DNA of 64,000 nt from Priapulus caudatus (lineage: Eukaryota; Priapulida; Priapulimorpha; Priapulimorphida; Priapulidae): NCBI RefSeq assembly GCF_000485595.1, contig NW_014577301.1, positions 243,417-307,416 of the forward strand. The letters are read 5' to 3'. The notes beneath the pieces were generated by a model. It saw nothing but the letters and a program-made list of their open reading frames with translations. It was not told where the DNA came from and ran no database searches. Below are positions 27,901 through 42,943 of the stretch, piece by piece. Numbering within the stretch: position 1 is the stretch's first letter; each line of letters starts with the position of its first letter. Made by a program: the position numbers and the translations under genes.

Positions 27901-30900
27901 CCTCTGTGCATGAGCTTGGTATGCTACGATTTTAGGTTTAGATTGCAATTTGGATTGATCATGAGATAACACTATGTAGATTTTTAGCGTCAGCTGACGA
28001 AGTCAGATGCAGCTTGGAGAATCGCATGAGTCTGTTCCGTCCGTGCTCAACAGTTACAGGCAAAATCTTAACCGCGCTACGCGTACGGATCTTGATATTT
28101 CGGAACGTTCGGTGGGGGGGGGGGGCATCGGAGACCGTGAAAGACTCTGGGATGTCGAATTTGGGGTGCAAGGTCAAAGGTCAAAATGTGTCAATGGGGG
28201 AATATTCGCCCCTTTAAAGGGACAGTAGGCCTCTAGGATTTTACTGCGCATACAGACTGCTACTTACTGTTATAACAAATCGTTTATGACCGCCCCCGTA
28301 TTTGTTACGCACGATACCTAATTTAAATTGTTATAATTAATACACACCAATGCTACGAAATTTGAATAGTGCCATGACACCCGCGCGACCGTGCTGCCAC
28401 CCCGAAAAATTTGCGTATTTGACAATTTATTGTTGGCACGTTACAGACCGCAGGGCTAATCACAGAAGTGGAAAGATTATATTTATAACTAAATGCATGA
28501 TTAACGAACAATATTCAATTTTAGCGGCAAATTTTATCCATATTATAACTGAAACTATATGGTTCGTTTATAAAGCATATTTACGCATCGCTTCTGCTTT
28601 TAAATGAATAATAAGAAACACGCCTCGCCGTCTGTAGCCCTTGACTGAAAAGTGGTTTGGCGCAACTTATGCAGATCATGCGCTTTTAGTGGCGCCACCG
28701 TCGTTGTAAATCAACTGTAGTCGTTAGTTTTAAAACACTTTTTTAATAATATTTCTAATGGTGATTTTGAACCTATGAAACTTTTTTATGTAGCCCATAA
28801 TTTTAAACGCTAAATTTTAACTGTAAAAATAACCCTAGAACCTTACGCAGTAAACGATCCCTTTAACTTAAGGTATAGGAGGAAATTACGGGAATTGCCG
28901 GCACAAATCTCAACTGCTCGACGTCTATCGGTCTTAATATTAGATGTATAGTGTGATGGGGAGGAAACCCATCACCGAGCGCAAAATGGAGGTCACAGGT
29001 CAAAGAGGCAGTGGGGAAAGTCAGATATCGACATTTTCTGAGGACAGTGGTCTAACGGACCGATCGTGCAAAACTTCTTTGATTTCAGCGCTGACCTACC
29101 ATTTTTATCACTTTATTGAAAGGACCGTGGAAGTCTGACTCATCTGCTGACGTTCGTAAACAGAGTAAGTATCTGATAACCTTTTGACCATGCCAAGAGG
29201 AGGGCGGTTCACATGGATTTGTTTGACTGTTTAACAAAGGACTGAGACTGCTTGTTTGCTATTAGAGCCCCGTTTCCATCCGTCCCCCTCTCACCCTCGT
29301 CGACCTCCAACCCACCCGTCTCCCCACCACCACCCTACGCTCGCTCTCAGTGCTTATCCATGCATAACAGTATAATATAGGCGAAAGTCATTAAAGTTAC
29401 ACACTATATCTTTATTACTGTACTATGAGTATAGCAAAGCTATCAACGCGGGTGGCGCGGAGGCGCGCAACGTTGATTCGGTTTGCCTGGAAGTTTATCA
29501 GAAGAATACCCGGCTACAGAGTACACGTCAGTTGAAGCGCTGTCGCTCTGCGGACACTTGTTTATATCGTTTTTCTCATTTTTTTTTAGCTTCATTTGAT
29601 TTTGTTCTTACTGCAGTCTAACAAACATCCGGCANNNNNNNNNNNNNNNNNNNNNNNNNAATTAGATAGTATTATTAGTATATTATTCTTTTAATTAATA
29701 TTATAACTATTAATTACTAATTAATAAATTAATTTTTAATTGAAAATTTTATATAATTTATATTCTCTATATTTATATATGGAATTATTGAGGTATTATA
29801 TTTTGATATATGATTTAATGATGATTAGATTTTTTCGAGGAGTAAATTTAAATGATTCGATCTTTATGATTAATTAGATAATTATATCATTATTAATTTT
29901 AAAAATTTTTTTTACATTTTTGATTTTTTAAGGATTTATCTGATCAGATTTGTTGTGATATTTATTAAATAGATTAATATTTAATATTGAATTATATAAA
30001 TAAATATATTATATATTTCATAGATTATTTGATTTTGATTATTTTATTTGATAATTGATATTTTATTATTATATAAATATTTTATATTTTTAAGATTTTT
30101 TTTGATCTTTAATATATTCTTAGTATATAGTTTTATAAATCTTTATCTATTATATATATATATATTAATATTTTCTGTTATAAAAATTTTATTGATTTTT
30201 TATGAATTTTTCTAATTTAGAAGATCCAAATTTAGGTATATTAGAAGATTATTTTTGATGTTACTTAAATCTAATAATTAATATATAAGTTGAATATTAT
30301 TTATTTATGTTATATTATAGTTTAGATTAGAATTAGTTTAATTTTTTATTTTATTTCAATTTACATCTTTATTATTTGATTTTTTATTTTCATTATATAA
30401 ATTATTTGTTTGTTAAATAATATATTATTTCTAATGTAATATTAAATCATCATTTTTATAATATTATTATGTTATTATATGTTTTTATTTATTAATATTT
30501 TGTTATTATTAATTTTCTTATGTTTTAGTATTATTTGATTTAATATTAAATATTATGATTTATATTATTGATGTAACTTAATTTAATATATATATTTTAT
30601 ATTTATTTTTTATTAATAATCATAATTAGTAAATAGGATTTAATTATTTAATTTTATAATATTATTATGATTTATTTTTTAATATTAATTATAATTAATT
30701 ATTTATTTTTATTAGTTTATTTTTATAAATTTTATTATGATTAGTTTATTATTTATATATATAATAATTTTTGTATTAAAATTTATATATAGTTTTATTA
30801 CTTAAATATTTATGATAATTCATATTAATTTATTTTAACTTAATATGATTTTTAATAATTATTTTTATTTTTTATTAGATATTTTTTTATATTTTTTATA

Positions 30901-33900
30901 TCATTGATTACAATTTGTAATTATATTTTTTTTTATAATGATATTCATCTTATTTTATCATTAAATAATGAGATTAATTTTTGTATTAAATTATTTTTAA
31001 ATTTATATATGATTTGATCAAATTATATAAATAATAATAAATTATTTTATATAATAAATTTTTTTATAATATATTATTATTTTTATTATTATATTATAAA
31101 TCAGATAAATTTTTTATTTATCCATATTATTACTTGTTGTAATTTTATTGATTATTATTATTAATTAATTTTATGTTAAATTTAATATATATAATTATAT
31201 TAATTAATATTTACTATTTTTTAATCATTTTTCTATTTTATTACTTACGGATTCCATAGAACTGGGTTTCAATATTATGTTTTTTTTGATTAATGGAATT
31301 AAATATTTTAAATTATTTTTTATATTTATATATTATCATTTAATTTTAATTAATTATTTACGTAATTTTTTTAATCTTAAAATGTATATTTTGTGAATAA
31401 TTTATTATAATTGAGGAGTGATTTTTTATTGATATTTAATAGAGTATATGGTTATTAATTTAGATATTTATTTTTAGTATATGATATAAGAGTGTATTTT
31501 TCATATTATTTTAGATTTCAAAATTAGGAATCTATTTTCTTTTTATATGATTTATTTATTATTAATTACTTATATATTTTTTATTATATTATAATTTATG
31601 ATAATTATAATTAGGATTTATATAATAATAAGTATAATATGATAATTATATTCATTTAAACTTGATTTTTAATTATTATATAATATAATTAAGATTCTAA
31701 TATATTTATTATATGTACAATAAATTATATAATACTTCTTATATTTATATATTGTTATTTATTATATATTAATTTTTTTTTTAATTTATTTTCTATTAAA
31801 TTTATTATTTTCTTATTTTAATTTTAAGTATAATTTTATGATCATCATTATTATATAATTACATTTTTTATTCAATTTATATTATAATTGGAATATATTT
31901 TATGTGAATTTATTTTTATAAATATTGAAAATTGGATATGATGATTTTTATAATGTTATATTATTTCGATTTAATATGAATTTTATTTTTATATATGATG
32001 TTTTATTTATAATTTAATATAATTTTATTTATATATTAGATGTATTATATGAATCTATTAATTAATCATAATGATTAATCTTAATATTAATTTATATTTT
32101 ATTTTATATTTATATTTTTATTTTATATTATTTTATTTTTTCTATTATATCTAATGATAATTAGGTTTTTTATTTACGTAAATAATTTATAATTTTATTT
32201 AATTATTGATATTTATTATTAATATCTTAATAATATTTAATATTAATCATTTATTTCATTGATATATATATTAATTGTTTTTTATTCATTTATTATAATA
32301 TTTATATTATTATTGATATATTATACTTTTTTTCTTGATATTTATTAATTTTATTTAAATTTTATATATGATTTTAAATTTTAATAGATAGAATTTTATT
32401 AGGATTATATTGTATTTTTATATTTATTAATTGTATGATTAATTTATAATTATATTTATTATATATTCATTTTAATGATTCTGTTATTTGTTTAATTTAT
32501 TTCTTTTTTATAATAGAATTTATTATATTTATTTTATTAATATCTATTATATTTTTTTATTAATTTTAGTTTTATTAATTACTATATAATTATATTAATA
32601 TTTTATAGCATTATTTTTATGTCTATAATTTAATATGATATTTATTATCATATATTTTATATTTCTATTATATTTTATTATGTATATTTTATTTAATATA
32701 CATATTATACCTTTATTTTCGAAGAAATAGGAATTTATATTTATGTATAAGATCAATATTATTTGAGTTAATTTATTTTTTATCTGTTATTAATTATGAT
32801 AATCAAATTTTTTTAATGATGATGATATTAGTTATATTAATTATTGGAATTTATATATTATGTATATTAATATTAAAAATAAATATTTTATATGATTTTA
32901 TTATTCATTATTCATCATGATTGTTGATTTGTAATTTATGATTTTTATCATTAGTATATTATACTTTATTTTATATATATATGTTTTTATATATAGATTA
33001 ATTTTAACTATGATTATATAATAGCGTTATAGGCATTTATATCTTATTGATAGCTGAATTTTTATATTAATTATAATGTTATTTTTAATTTTTTTATTCT
33101 ATAATTATATAAATTTATTTTTATTAGGAAATTTATTATTTATAGAAATTTATTCGATATTATATAATATTTTGAATTTTATTAATAATTGATATTATTA
33201 TTCTTATTATATAGAATATTAATATTATTTGATTTATATTTATATTTAATCTTTATAGTATATTTATTTATATAGTTATTTATTATATATTCTATCATTA
33301 TTTATTTTATAGTTATATAATTTTTATATAATGTTTATCTCTACATATTTTATTTTTTATATCTTGATTAATTTTTATATTATAACTCTCATCAATTTAT
33401 ATTTATATTATTATAATATGATTAAGATTTTTATATATAATTATCTTATATTTTTGATGGATATTAATTATTATATTATTTATGGAAAATTTTCTTTAAA
33501 ATTATAATATTTGAATTTAATTTATTTATTTTTGATTTTAAAATTATTTATATCATATCATCGATAAATGGATAAAATTATGTTAAATTATTATTTATTT
33601 TTTGATTTATTTATTGATATCTAATTTATTTAATTTTATATATCATTTATTTATTGAGTATAAGATGTATTATTAAATTTTTATATAAATATTTTTATAT
33701 GAGATTGATTATTGTTTTTTATTTATATTGATTTATTATTAATTTTATCACATAATTTATTATTAATTATATAATATATGATATTATACGTTATTTTATA
33801 TAATTAATATATATAATTATAATCTTAAATTCTTATATGTTATGTGAATTTTTTTAGATATTTTATGATTATTAGATTTTACTATTATATTTTTTATTGA

Positions 33901-36900
33901 TTTTATTTATTATAAATATTTTTTATTAATTTTATTTTAAATTAATTTTATTTTATTAGATATTATATTTTTATCTATATTTTATTGAATATAATTATTT
34001 TTTTAATTATCATTAATGAAATATTATAATATAGCTTTATATTATAAATAATAAATGTATTTTTTAATTTTTAATTTTTTATTTATTATATTTTTATTTT
34101 ATTTTAGAATAATTAAATTATTTGATTTATTTATTTTTTTTTATATTATTTAATTTATATTATTTAATGTTTTAATATTATTTATTATTTTTTTATCAAA
34201 AATTAATGTTTTTATAATAAATTTTAATTTTTAGATTTATTAAATATATTTTATTATTTATATATTTTTATTTATTATATTTTGATTATAATCTTATTAT
34301 AAGATTATAATTATTTTAAAATATTATATAGAAGGAATCAGTATGCTAGTGGTAAGTTGGTGCTGGGATAGGACAGGAATCATATGCTAGTGTGGTAAGT
34401 TGGTGCTGGATAGGAAGGAATCATATGTATGTGGTAGTTGGTGTGGGATAGAAGAATCATATGCCTAGTGGCAAGTTTCTGTGTGGGATAGGAATGAATC
34501 ATATTACGTAGTGGTAAGTTGGTGTGGGATAGGAATGACATCATATACTAGTGCGTAAGTTGGTGTGGGATAGGAAGGATCATATGCTAGTGGTAAGTTG
34601 TGTGGGATAGGAAGGAATCATATGTAGCGGTAAGTAGGTGTGGATAGGAAGGAATCATATGCTAGCGGTAAGTTGGTGTGGGATAGGAATGAATCGTATT
34701 GCTAGTGGTAAGTTGGTGTGGGATAGGAGGATCATATGCTAGTGGTAAGTTGGTGTGGATAGGAATGAATCATATGCCTATGTAAGTTGCGAGTGTGTGC
34801 GATAGGAATGAATCATATGCTAGTGGTAGTTGGTGTGGGATAGGAAGGAATCATATGCTAGTGCGGTGAGTTTGGTGTGGACTTAGGAACTGGAATCAAT
34901 ATATGTTGGTAACGTTGGTGTGGATAGCGAGAATTCATATGCTAGTGGTAAGTTTTGGTGTGGGATAGGAATGAATCATATGCTAGTGGTAAGTTGGTGT
35001 GGGATAGGAAGGAATCATATACTAGTGGTAAGTTGGTGTGGGATAGGAAGGAACCATATGCTAGTGGTGAGTAAATGTAAGGTGTAGGTGATCCCTACCC
35101 TGAACTATTTCAAGTTGACTCCCCCCTTTGCTAGCAGTAAGAGACCACATGGAATATAGTAGCGATAAGAATCCATGTAAACATCCATGTTTAATCTACC
35201 TCTGGGAATAGAGAAAGAGAGATATGGGGGGTAGAAGTGTCACATCTCGTGCCTGCACTACCTGATAACAAGGGTTAATAGTGACAAATTTCCCATTATT
35301 ATACCCCCTCAAACGAAGTTTGAAGGGGGTATATCAGTTGTATATAGGAGTCATCTTACGAGGTCGGTCGGTCAGTCCGTTGCAAAAAGATAGTGGCCCG
35401 AACTACTTCCACAGTTTGCAAGAGATTCCAGTCAAACTTCATACACTTGATCACCATGAAGTTTAGATGTGTGTGACATATTTTGTGTGTGCATCGGTCA
35501 AGGCGTTGCCATGGAAACAGTATCTCATCGTTTGTTATACCCCCGCCATGCAAAAGGTTTGTGGCGTGAACTACTTCCACAGTTTTCAAGGGATTCCAAT
35601 GAAACTTCATACACTTGGTCACCATGAAGTGTAGATGTGCGTGACATATTTTGCGTGTGTAGTGGTCAAGGCATTGTCATGGAAACCGTATCTCATCTTC
35701 TTTTCTTTTTCTTTTTTAAATTCCATCAAATTTTTTGTGTTTCGTGTATTCTTTACTCATAATATATGCCACACCATGACCTTCCATTTCCCCTCCGACA
35801 AAGCGGTATTGCGGGAGTATTAATTCAGTATTCATTATTCATATGTCATATTTCATATTTATTTTTCATTATTCATTCATTTGTCACTTGTCATTGTCAA
35901 CCCCAGTCTGATAAGCATTTGAGTACCGTGGCGTTACAGACCTCGCTTGTTCTCACAGGTGCCTATTCTGATTGCTTCCTTGCTTGCTTGCATCACAGCT
36001 AATCTATAATGCTAAGCTAATCTGTAAATATCCACGAATAATCTACCTCCGTGAAGAGAGAGAGATGTAGGCGGTAGACTTGTCATGTCTTGTGCCTGCA
36101 CTACCCGAAGAGCATTTGAGTAGTTCTCACAGACGCCGGTTCTGTGCTTGCTTGCTCGCGTCACAGCCTGCTCGTTCTCACAGATGCGCTGCGCACGGAC
36201 GCTGGACGGATGAGCGCGGCAACGGCGAGCGTCGTCAGCGCGAACCCGCTCACCATGGCAACGGGCATCCTGACGAAGCGCATGCCCGTCGACCGGGTGA
36301 GTCAGCAGGCGTTCGAGGTGCGCGTCAACATCACCGACACCGAGCTCGTCGTCGTCGAGGACCCGGGCAAGTGGGACACGAACGCCGTCATACTGAAGGT
36401 GCGTAGGTCACCGCGCGGGGGTGCAGACATCCTCCGCTCTGCCACGCCCTCTACACCCTGATGTAGGTGTGGTGTCGGTGGGGGAGCTACATGGAGGTGC
36501 TGCACCCCCCGCCGCATGCGCGCGAACACCCTCCCTCACTGCTGGGGAAGGAGGGGGTGGGCCGGCGAACCCCCTCCCGCACCCCCATGAAAGGAGGGAG
36601 TGCCTCCCCAACCCCCTGCCTCTCCCCTGGGAAAGGAGATAATGTCTTCCCGTGAATGTTCTTTCTTGCCCTCCCACCCTCTGTCCTACCCACCCCACCC
36701 CCAGGCAAGAGGGGCATGGCTCAGTGAACTGCCTCCCTAACCCCTGGGGAAGTAGTGGGTGGCCCAGCAAACCCTCCCCCTTACCACCACAGAAGGAGGG
36801 ATTGCTCCCCTAACTCCATCCTTCACACCTGGATAAGGAGGTGATGCCCCCCACAGGCTCCCCTCTCTCCCTCACCCCAAGGGAAAAGGGGTTGAACCTT

Positions 36901-39900
36901 CTCTTTCACCCTGTTGGTGGTGGGGAAAGAGAGGTACCCTGGCGATGGAGGTAAAAGGGCAGTAGGGAAAAGAAAAAAAAGGAGTAGGGTTTTCTCCTTC
37001 CTATATTTGTTCTCATACCCTATATATGTATCATGTATGTATATTGGTATACATGTGATATACATATATATGGTATGAGGACAAATACCTCCCTGGACAA
37101 TAACCCCCCCCCCCAGACAGTTTTCCCGCCCCTGGATCAATAACATGGCAGTAAGAATAGATGTTTCTCCTGCTGACTGATACGCTGCTGCAGTCATTTA
37201 GCAACGATGTTCACTTGTCATATTTGCAGGCGACGGCGGTGCTCTCCTACCGACGCCAGGTGCTGGACAAGCCGCTGAGCTTGTCGCTAAGCAACCTGGA
37301 GGTGTTCTCTTGTTGTGCTCGGCCTCGAGGAGGACAGCGCCTCTCCATCATTTGACCACTCGCAGCCAACGTTGACATCAATGGCAAGTACAGTCCGAGC
37401 AAGAGTGCGGGCCTGCTCGATGTTGATGCACGCACCGATCGACAACACACTGGAGGTATGTGTGAGGAGCACGGTTTGGCGGGGGGGGGCGACTAGTTTT
37501 GTCGAGTTGACAGGCTGTCTCATGGTATAGGCAAAACTCTTAATAGTTAGGGAATGAATATTATGGTAAAGCATTTTAAAAGTTGAAGAATAACAGGAAA
37601 ACACGGACTGACAGTTTTGTGATGCTACCCATTGAGCTGCCGATGCAGCCACGCTGAAAGAAATTTTTTTGATATGACGTGTTGTAGATATCGATCAACT
37701 CTCTGAATGTGCGTCTGTCATTCCATGACATCATGCTCTTCCTCGCCATCGCCAATCGAATCCCGGAGAGAGTTGCAGCCTGCCACCAACAGTCAGTCGA
37801 TACAAGCTACATTATGGTTAGTAAGGACCTAAATGACTTGCTGAAGTTGATGCAGAGAGTAGTTAAGGAGTGGTTGGTATTGTTATGGATTGACCTGAAT
37901 CTAACCAGAACAAGAACATTTTAGGATGAGTTGTGGCAATCACAATTGTTATGCCAATAAATATTATTCCTGGTAACGTCATTTTTAGCTCACCTTGACA
38001 TCGTCAAGCTGAGCTATTGCCATGGGCCATCGTACGTCCGTCCGTCCGTCCGTCCGTCAACATTTCGCTTCAGTCAACGATAACTCAGGAACCGTTTGGT
38101 CCACATGTTTGAAATTGGCGTATTAGTTGCTTTTCGAGCCAGGGCAATTTTTTGGAAAAATGGGAATTGTGATTAGTCAGTTCAAGTTCAACGGATTATG
38201 CTCATTTTTTGGTATTGTGAATGAATAAGGGCTAGGGGTTTTGATATTTAAAAATAATTATGCAAATTAGATAGGGTATGGCAATTATATAGCATATTAT
38301 ATAGACACAAACAGTCTGTGGTGTCCACTCGTCTGGTTTGTTTTACAAGATTTTCATTGACAATATCTTTAATGCAAAATTGGTATTTCCTCTCCACCCT
38401 TGCTATAAAATGTCTTATATTAGAGTAAAGATTTACAAAACATGTCGGAACGCAGCTATAACCTATTTATTTCAAACCCCATCGCTACAAAGCGGGTATA
38501 GGCGCCATCTACGCGTCACAAATGTTGTTCATTTTGGTTTATAAATTATTATTGCGATATACAGATGGCAATCATTTCTATAATGTACGTCGATGGTTGT
38601 TCATTAAACTGACTTCTTCTTACTCACTCATTTGTGTCCTTTTTTTGTGGTGAGCTACAGTGTCATTGACACTTTCATTTATTAATTTTCTTCACCAGCA
38701 ACAGAGATAGAGACGGCTCCTCAGCTCGGATTTTACCGAACCTGACTGCCAGATGGCGCTGCTGCCTGTGGCGGTCATGTAGGCGATGCCGCAATGTGTG
38801 CTGACAGAATGCCCTGTCTGGCGTTGGTGACGCACAATCCCCATGGATTCAAGATCGGCGTTTTGGAGATGTGTCCATGTTGACACTAAAGGTGACTGGC
38901 ACGTGTGCGCAGTCTGCCTCATAGACGACTGCAAGGACTCACGATGTGCCACTAGCCGAGTTTAATATCAATGGTATGTCAGCATGTGGGTTAAACCCTC
39001 ACAAGGTAGCTAGCTTGTGTGTAATTATTGTCTAGATTACATAGTTATTGCAACAGGAATGCACCCACCTAGCTGAAATGGTGCTTACCTCTATTATCAT
39101 ACCTGTGTAAATCATCTTAAAGAGATTCATGTTTGTGATAATAGACAACTAATGTTTTAGCATTATTGCATGTAAGATAATTAATTGCCCTAATATCTTT
39201 TCCTTCTTTCCGAGTATTAGACATGCAACTGTTAGAGCACATAGGTTGGTGTGTTGCTAGGTTTTATCTGAACACCACATGGAGCTCCAGCCTCATGGTG
39301 TGCGCTAATGGTGCTGTCACCATAGACTTCTACAACAGGAACCTGTCTGGATGGGAACCAAGTGCTTGACCCTGGAGTGCAGTTATATTACACGACATTC
39401 CTAATATAATGTGTCCAATACGTCTGTCATTTTAAAGCAACATGCTTCAAAGATATACTGACTGCACTGAGTTACTTAACATTCATGTATCAACTAATTA
39501 TCTGACTGATAACTATTTAATAATTGTACTGCGTGAATGGGAAATGTGTATGAACAGCTCGTGGTGGGCTAGTTCGATGACACATTTCCTTCCATATTAC
39601 TGACTTAGTCAATCTATGCTTTATTCTGTGCTTGCTTATGTCGTTAACAAAATGATGTGGCTAGCTACGAGTTTTGAATCAAAGTAGCTGCATTCTAGCC
39701 TATATATTCTTTATTAGTAATAATGGAACTATGTTTTATTCAAAGGAATATACTCGCCTAAAGGAATAGGTGACTACTGTGTTCTCGATTTGTCAATGGC
39801 AGTCAATTGATCCTTGTTCTCAGGAACACATGTGACATGGCAGCAGCGAATGTCTGATGGCAGCAATGCTGGCAAGCTAGTCGTGGCTGTAGGAGAGCAA

Positions 39901-42853
39901 GACCAACAAGCTGATGTGAACCTAACCAGCAAGTTGCTGGAGCAATACAGCAGCCACAAGGACACATGGATGGAGGAGTACCACACTTTGGCAAGAGGAA
40001 GTATGCATGTAGCTACTCACATTATACAACTGCATAATGCATTTTAAGTACTACTACCTAAACACATGTATACTCAGTAGTATCAGTGGTAGTGGTAGTA
40101 GGTACTAGTAGTAGTAGTAGTAGTAGCCAGTAGCAGAGTAGGCAGTAGCAGGTAGCAAGTAGCAGTAGCAGTTTAGTCGCAGCGCAGTAGCTAGCCAGCA
40201 GCCAGCAGCAGCAGCAGCGCGAGCAGCAGTAGATCATCGCTGCTGTTTGCGTCGCCGTCGGTAGTAGTTGTACTAGGAAAAAAAAAAAAATTAGTCATTC
40301 ATGATGTTCATGCTACTTGACTGAATACCCTTGCATCAGAGCTTAGTCTAAAAACTCACGTTGCGACCATATTTTGAAAATTTATTGTTACTGTTGCTTC
40401 GAAGAAAGCTCCATTTTCACTTCATCTCGCCAGAGACAGTGAGCAGGGAATTGCCGTGCGTGTAGTGTTTGCTGGAGTATGCTGGCGTGGTTGCACTGAT
40501 GGCCTTCTTTCGCAGTGGGGCCAGCGCAGACGCTTGCCATTCATGGCATTCACACTGCACAATAACAGTGGCAGCCTACCTGCGCTTCTACACACAGACG
40601 GCTACTCCAGTAAAAGGTACAGTGAACATTGGTTAGTCGGGTGGTGCTTTTTCATTTTTGCTAGCCTCGGCATGAGCTTGGTATGTACGATTTTAGTTTA
40701 GATTGCAATTTGATTGATCATGAGATAACATATGTAGATTTTTAGCTCAGCTGACGGAAGTCAGATGCAGCTTGGAGAATCGCATGAATGTCTGTCGGTC
40801 CGTGCTGTCAACAGCTTACGGCACAAATCTTAACGCGCTACGTACGATCTTGATATTCGGAACGTTCGGGGGGGGGGGGCATGGAGACGTGAAAAGGACT
40901 CGGGATGTCGAATTTGGGGTCAAGGGTCAAAGGTCAAGAATGTGTCAAATGGGGGAATATTTCCCCTTTAAAGGGACAGGTAGCCTCTAGGATTTTACTG
41001 CATACAACTGTACTTACTGTTATAACAAATCGTTATACCCCCACGTATTTGTTACAGATACCTAATTTAATTGTTATAATTAATTTACACACCAATGCTA
41101 CGAAATTTGAATAGTGCCATGACACCGCGCGACCGTGCTGCCACCCCGAAAAAGTTGCGTATTTGACAATTTATTTTGCACGTTACAGACCGAGGGCTAT
41201 CACAAAAGTGGAAATTATATTTATACTAACATGCTATTTAACGAACAATATTCATTTTAGGGCAAATTTATCCATATTATAACTGATACTATATGTCGTT
41301 TATAAGATATTACATCCTTTGCTTTTAAATGAATAAATAAGAAACACCCTCGGTCTGTAGCCCTTGACTGAAAGTGTTTTGGCGCAACTTATCAGATCAT
41401 GCGCTTTTAGTGGCGCCACCCGTCGTTGTAATCAAACTGTAGTCGTTAGTTTTTAAAACACTTTTTTAATAATATTTCTTAATTGGTGATTGAACCTATG
41501 AAAACTTTTTATGTAGCCTAATATTTAACCTAAATTAACTGAAAATAACCCTAGAACCTAGAGTAAACGATCCCTTTAACTTAAGGTATAGGAGGAAATT
41601 ACGGGAATTGCCGGCACAAATTCTCACGGCTCGACCTACGGCTCTTAATATTAGATGTATAGTGGTGATGGGGAGGAAACCCATCACCAGCGCAAATTGG
41701 AGTCACAGGTCAAAGGGCAGTGGGGAAAAGGTCAGATATCAGACATTTTCTGAGGACATGCGTCTAACGGACCGACGTGCCAAAACTTTTTGTTTCAGCG
41801 CTGACCTATCCATTTTTATCACTTTATTGAAAGGACCGTGAACTCTACTCTCTGCTGACGTTCGAAGGAGTTAAGTATCTGATAATCTTTTGACCCTCAA
41901 GAGGAGGGGTTAACATGGATTTTTTGACTGTTAACAAAGGACTGAACTGCTTTTTGCTATTAGAGCCCCGTTCCATCCGTCCCTCCTCCACCCTCCCCTC
42001 CACCCACCCTCTCCCCACCACCACCCTACGCTCGCTCTCATGCTTATCCATGATAACGTTATATATAGCGAAAGTCATTAAAGTTACACACCTATATCTT
42101 TATTACTGTAACTACGGTATAGCAAAGCCTATCAAACGCGCGGTGCGGCGGAGGCGCGCACTTGATTCGGTTGCAGTGGAGTTTATCAGAAGAATACCCG
42201 GCTTACAGTACACGTCAGTTGAGCGCTGTCGCTCTGCGGGCACTTGTTATACGTTTTTCTCATTTATTTTAGCTTATTTGATTTGTTCTTACTGCAGTCT
42301 AACAAACCTGTTCATTACTCGATGCTACTGTCTCTATCTACCCTGGTTACTAGGATAATACCAGTTGTAGTAATACTGTAATAACAATTTATCATTGTGC
42401 AATATGTATAGCCAACGGGTGTGTTGTTCGTTTTTCAGGCGGTCGACAAGAGGCGCCTCACAGCTTGTTGTGAACAAACAAATTGCGAGTGCGCCGCCAC
42501 AGTGGGTCGAGGGTCCCCACGGCTCTGAGATCCCTTTCTTCCTCGATTAGCATCGGGCAAGCTTCGACATAGAGGTGAGGCAACCATATTATGTATAGTG
42601 GAGTGTGTGGTGGAAGCAAGATACCTGCAGGCGGGGCAGATGTATATGTGTGTTCGTGTGCCGCTATCTCGGCTGACACATGTTCTGGAATGTTCTGTAG
42701 GAAACGCCATGCAGCAGCGTCATCATCAGCATTATTTTTGCCGTTGAGGGCTGGGAGCCAGATGTCACCGGTGACGTCGGACAAGGTCGGATTTATGGAG
42801 ACATGCCGAGCCGGAGCTTTTCACGACCGTGGTCAGTGTGATGTTGCACCAAC

Positions 42854-42943
<90 letters not shown>

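Noticed and set aside
29660-34330. Insertion of mitochondrial DNA
   Set aside because: No recognisable mitochondrial protein, rRNA or tRNA was visible by eye; left as unknown.
19626-42310. Tandem duplication of the UBA and adjacent exons as a real gene expansion
   Set aside because: The copies differ mainly by random single-base indels in coding and noncoding DNA alike, only one copy of each exon is open, and splice phases define one linear order.
42435-42784. Minus-strand frames opposite exons 28-29
   Set aside because: Shadows of VPS13D exons; the plus strand has splice sites, phase and homology.
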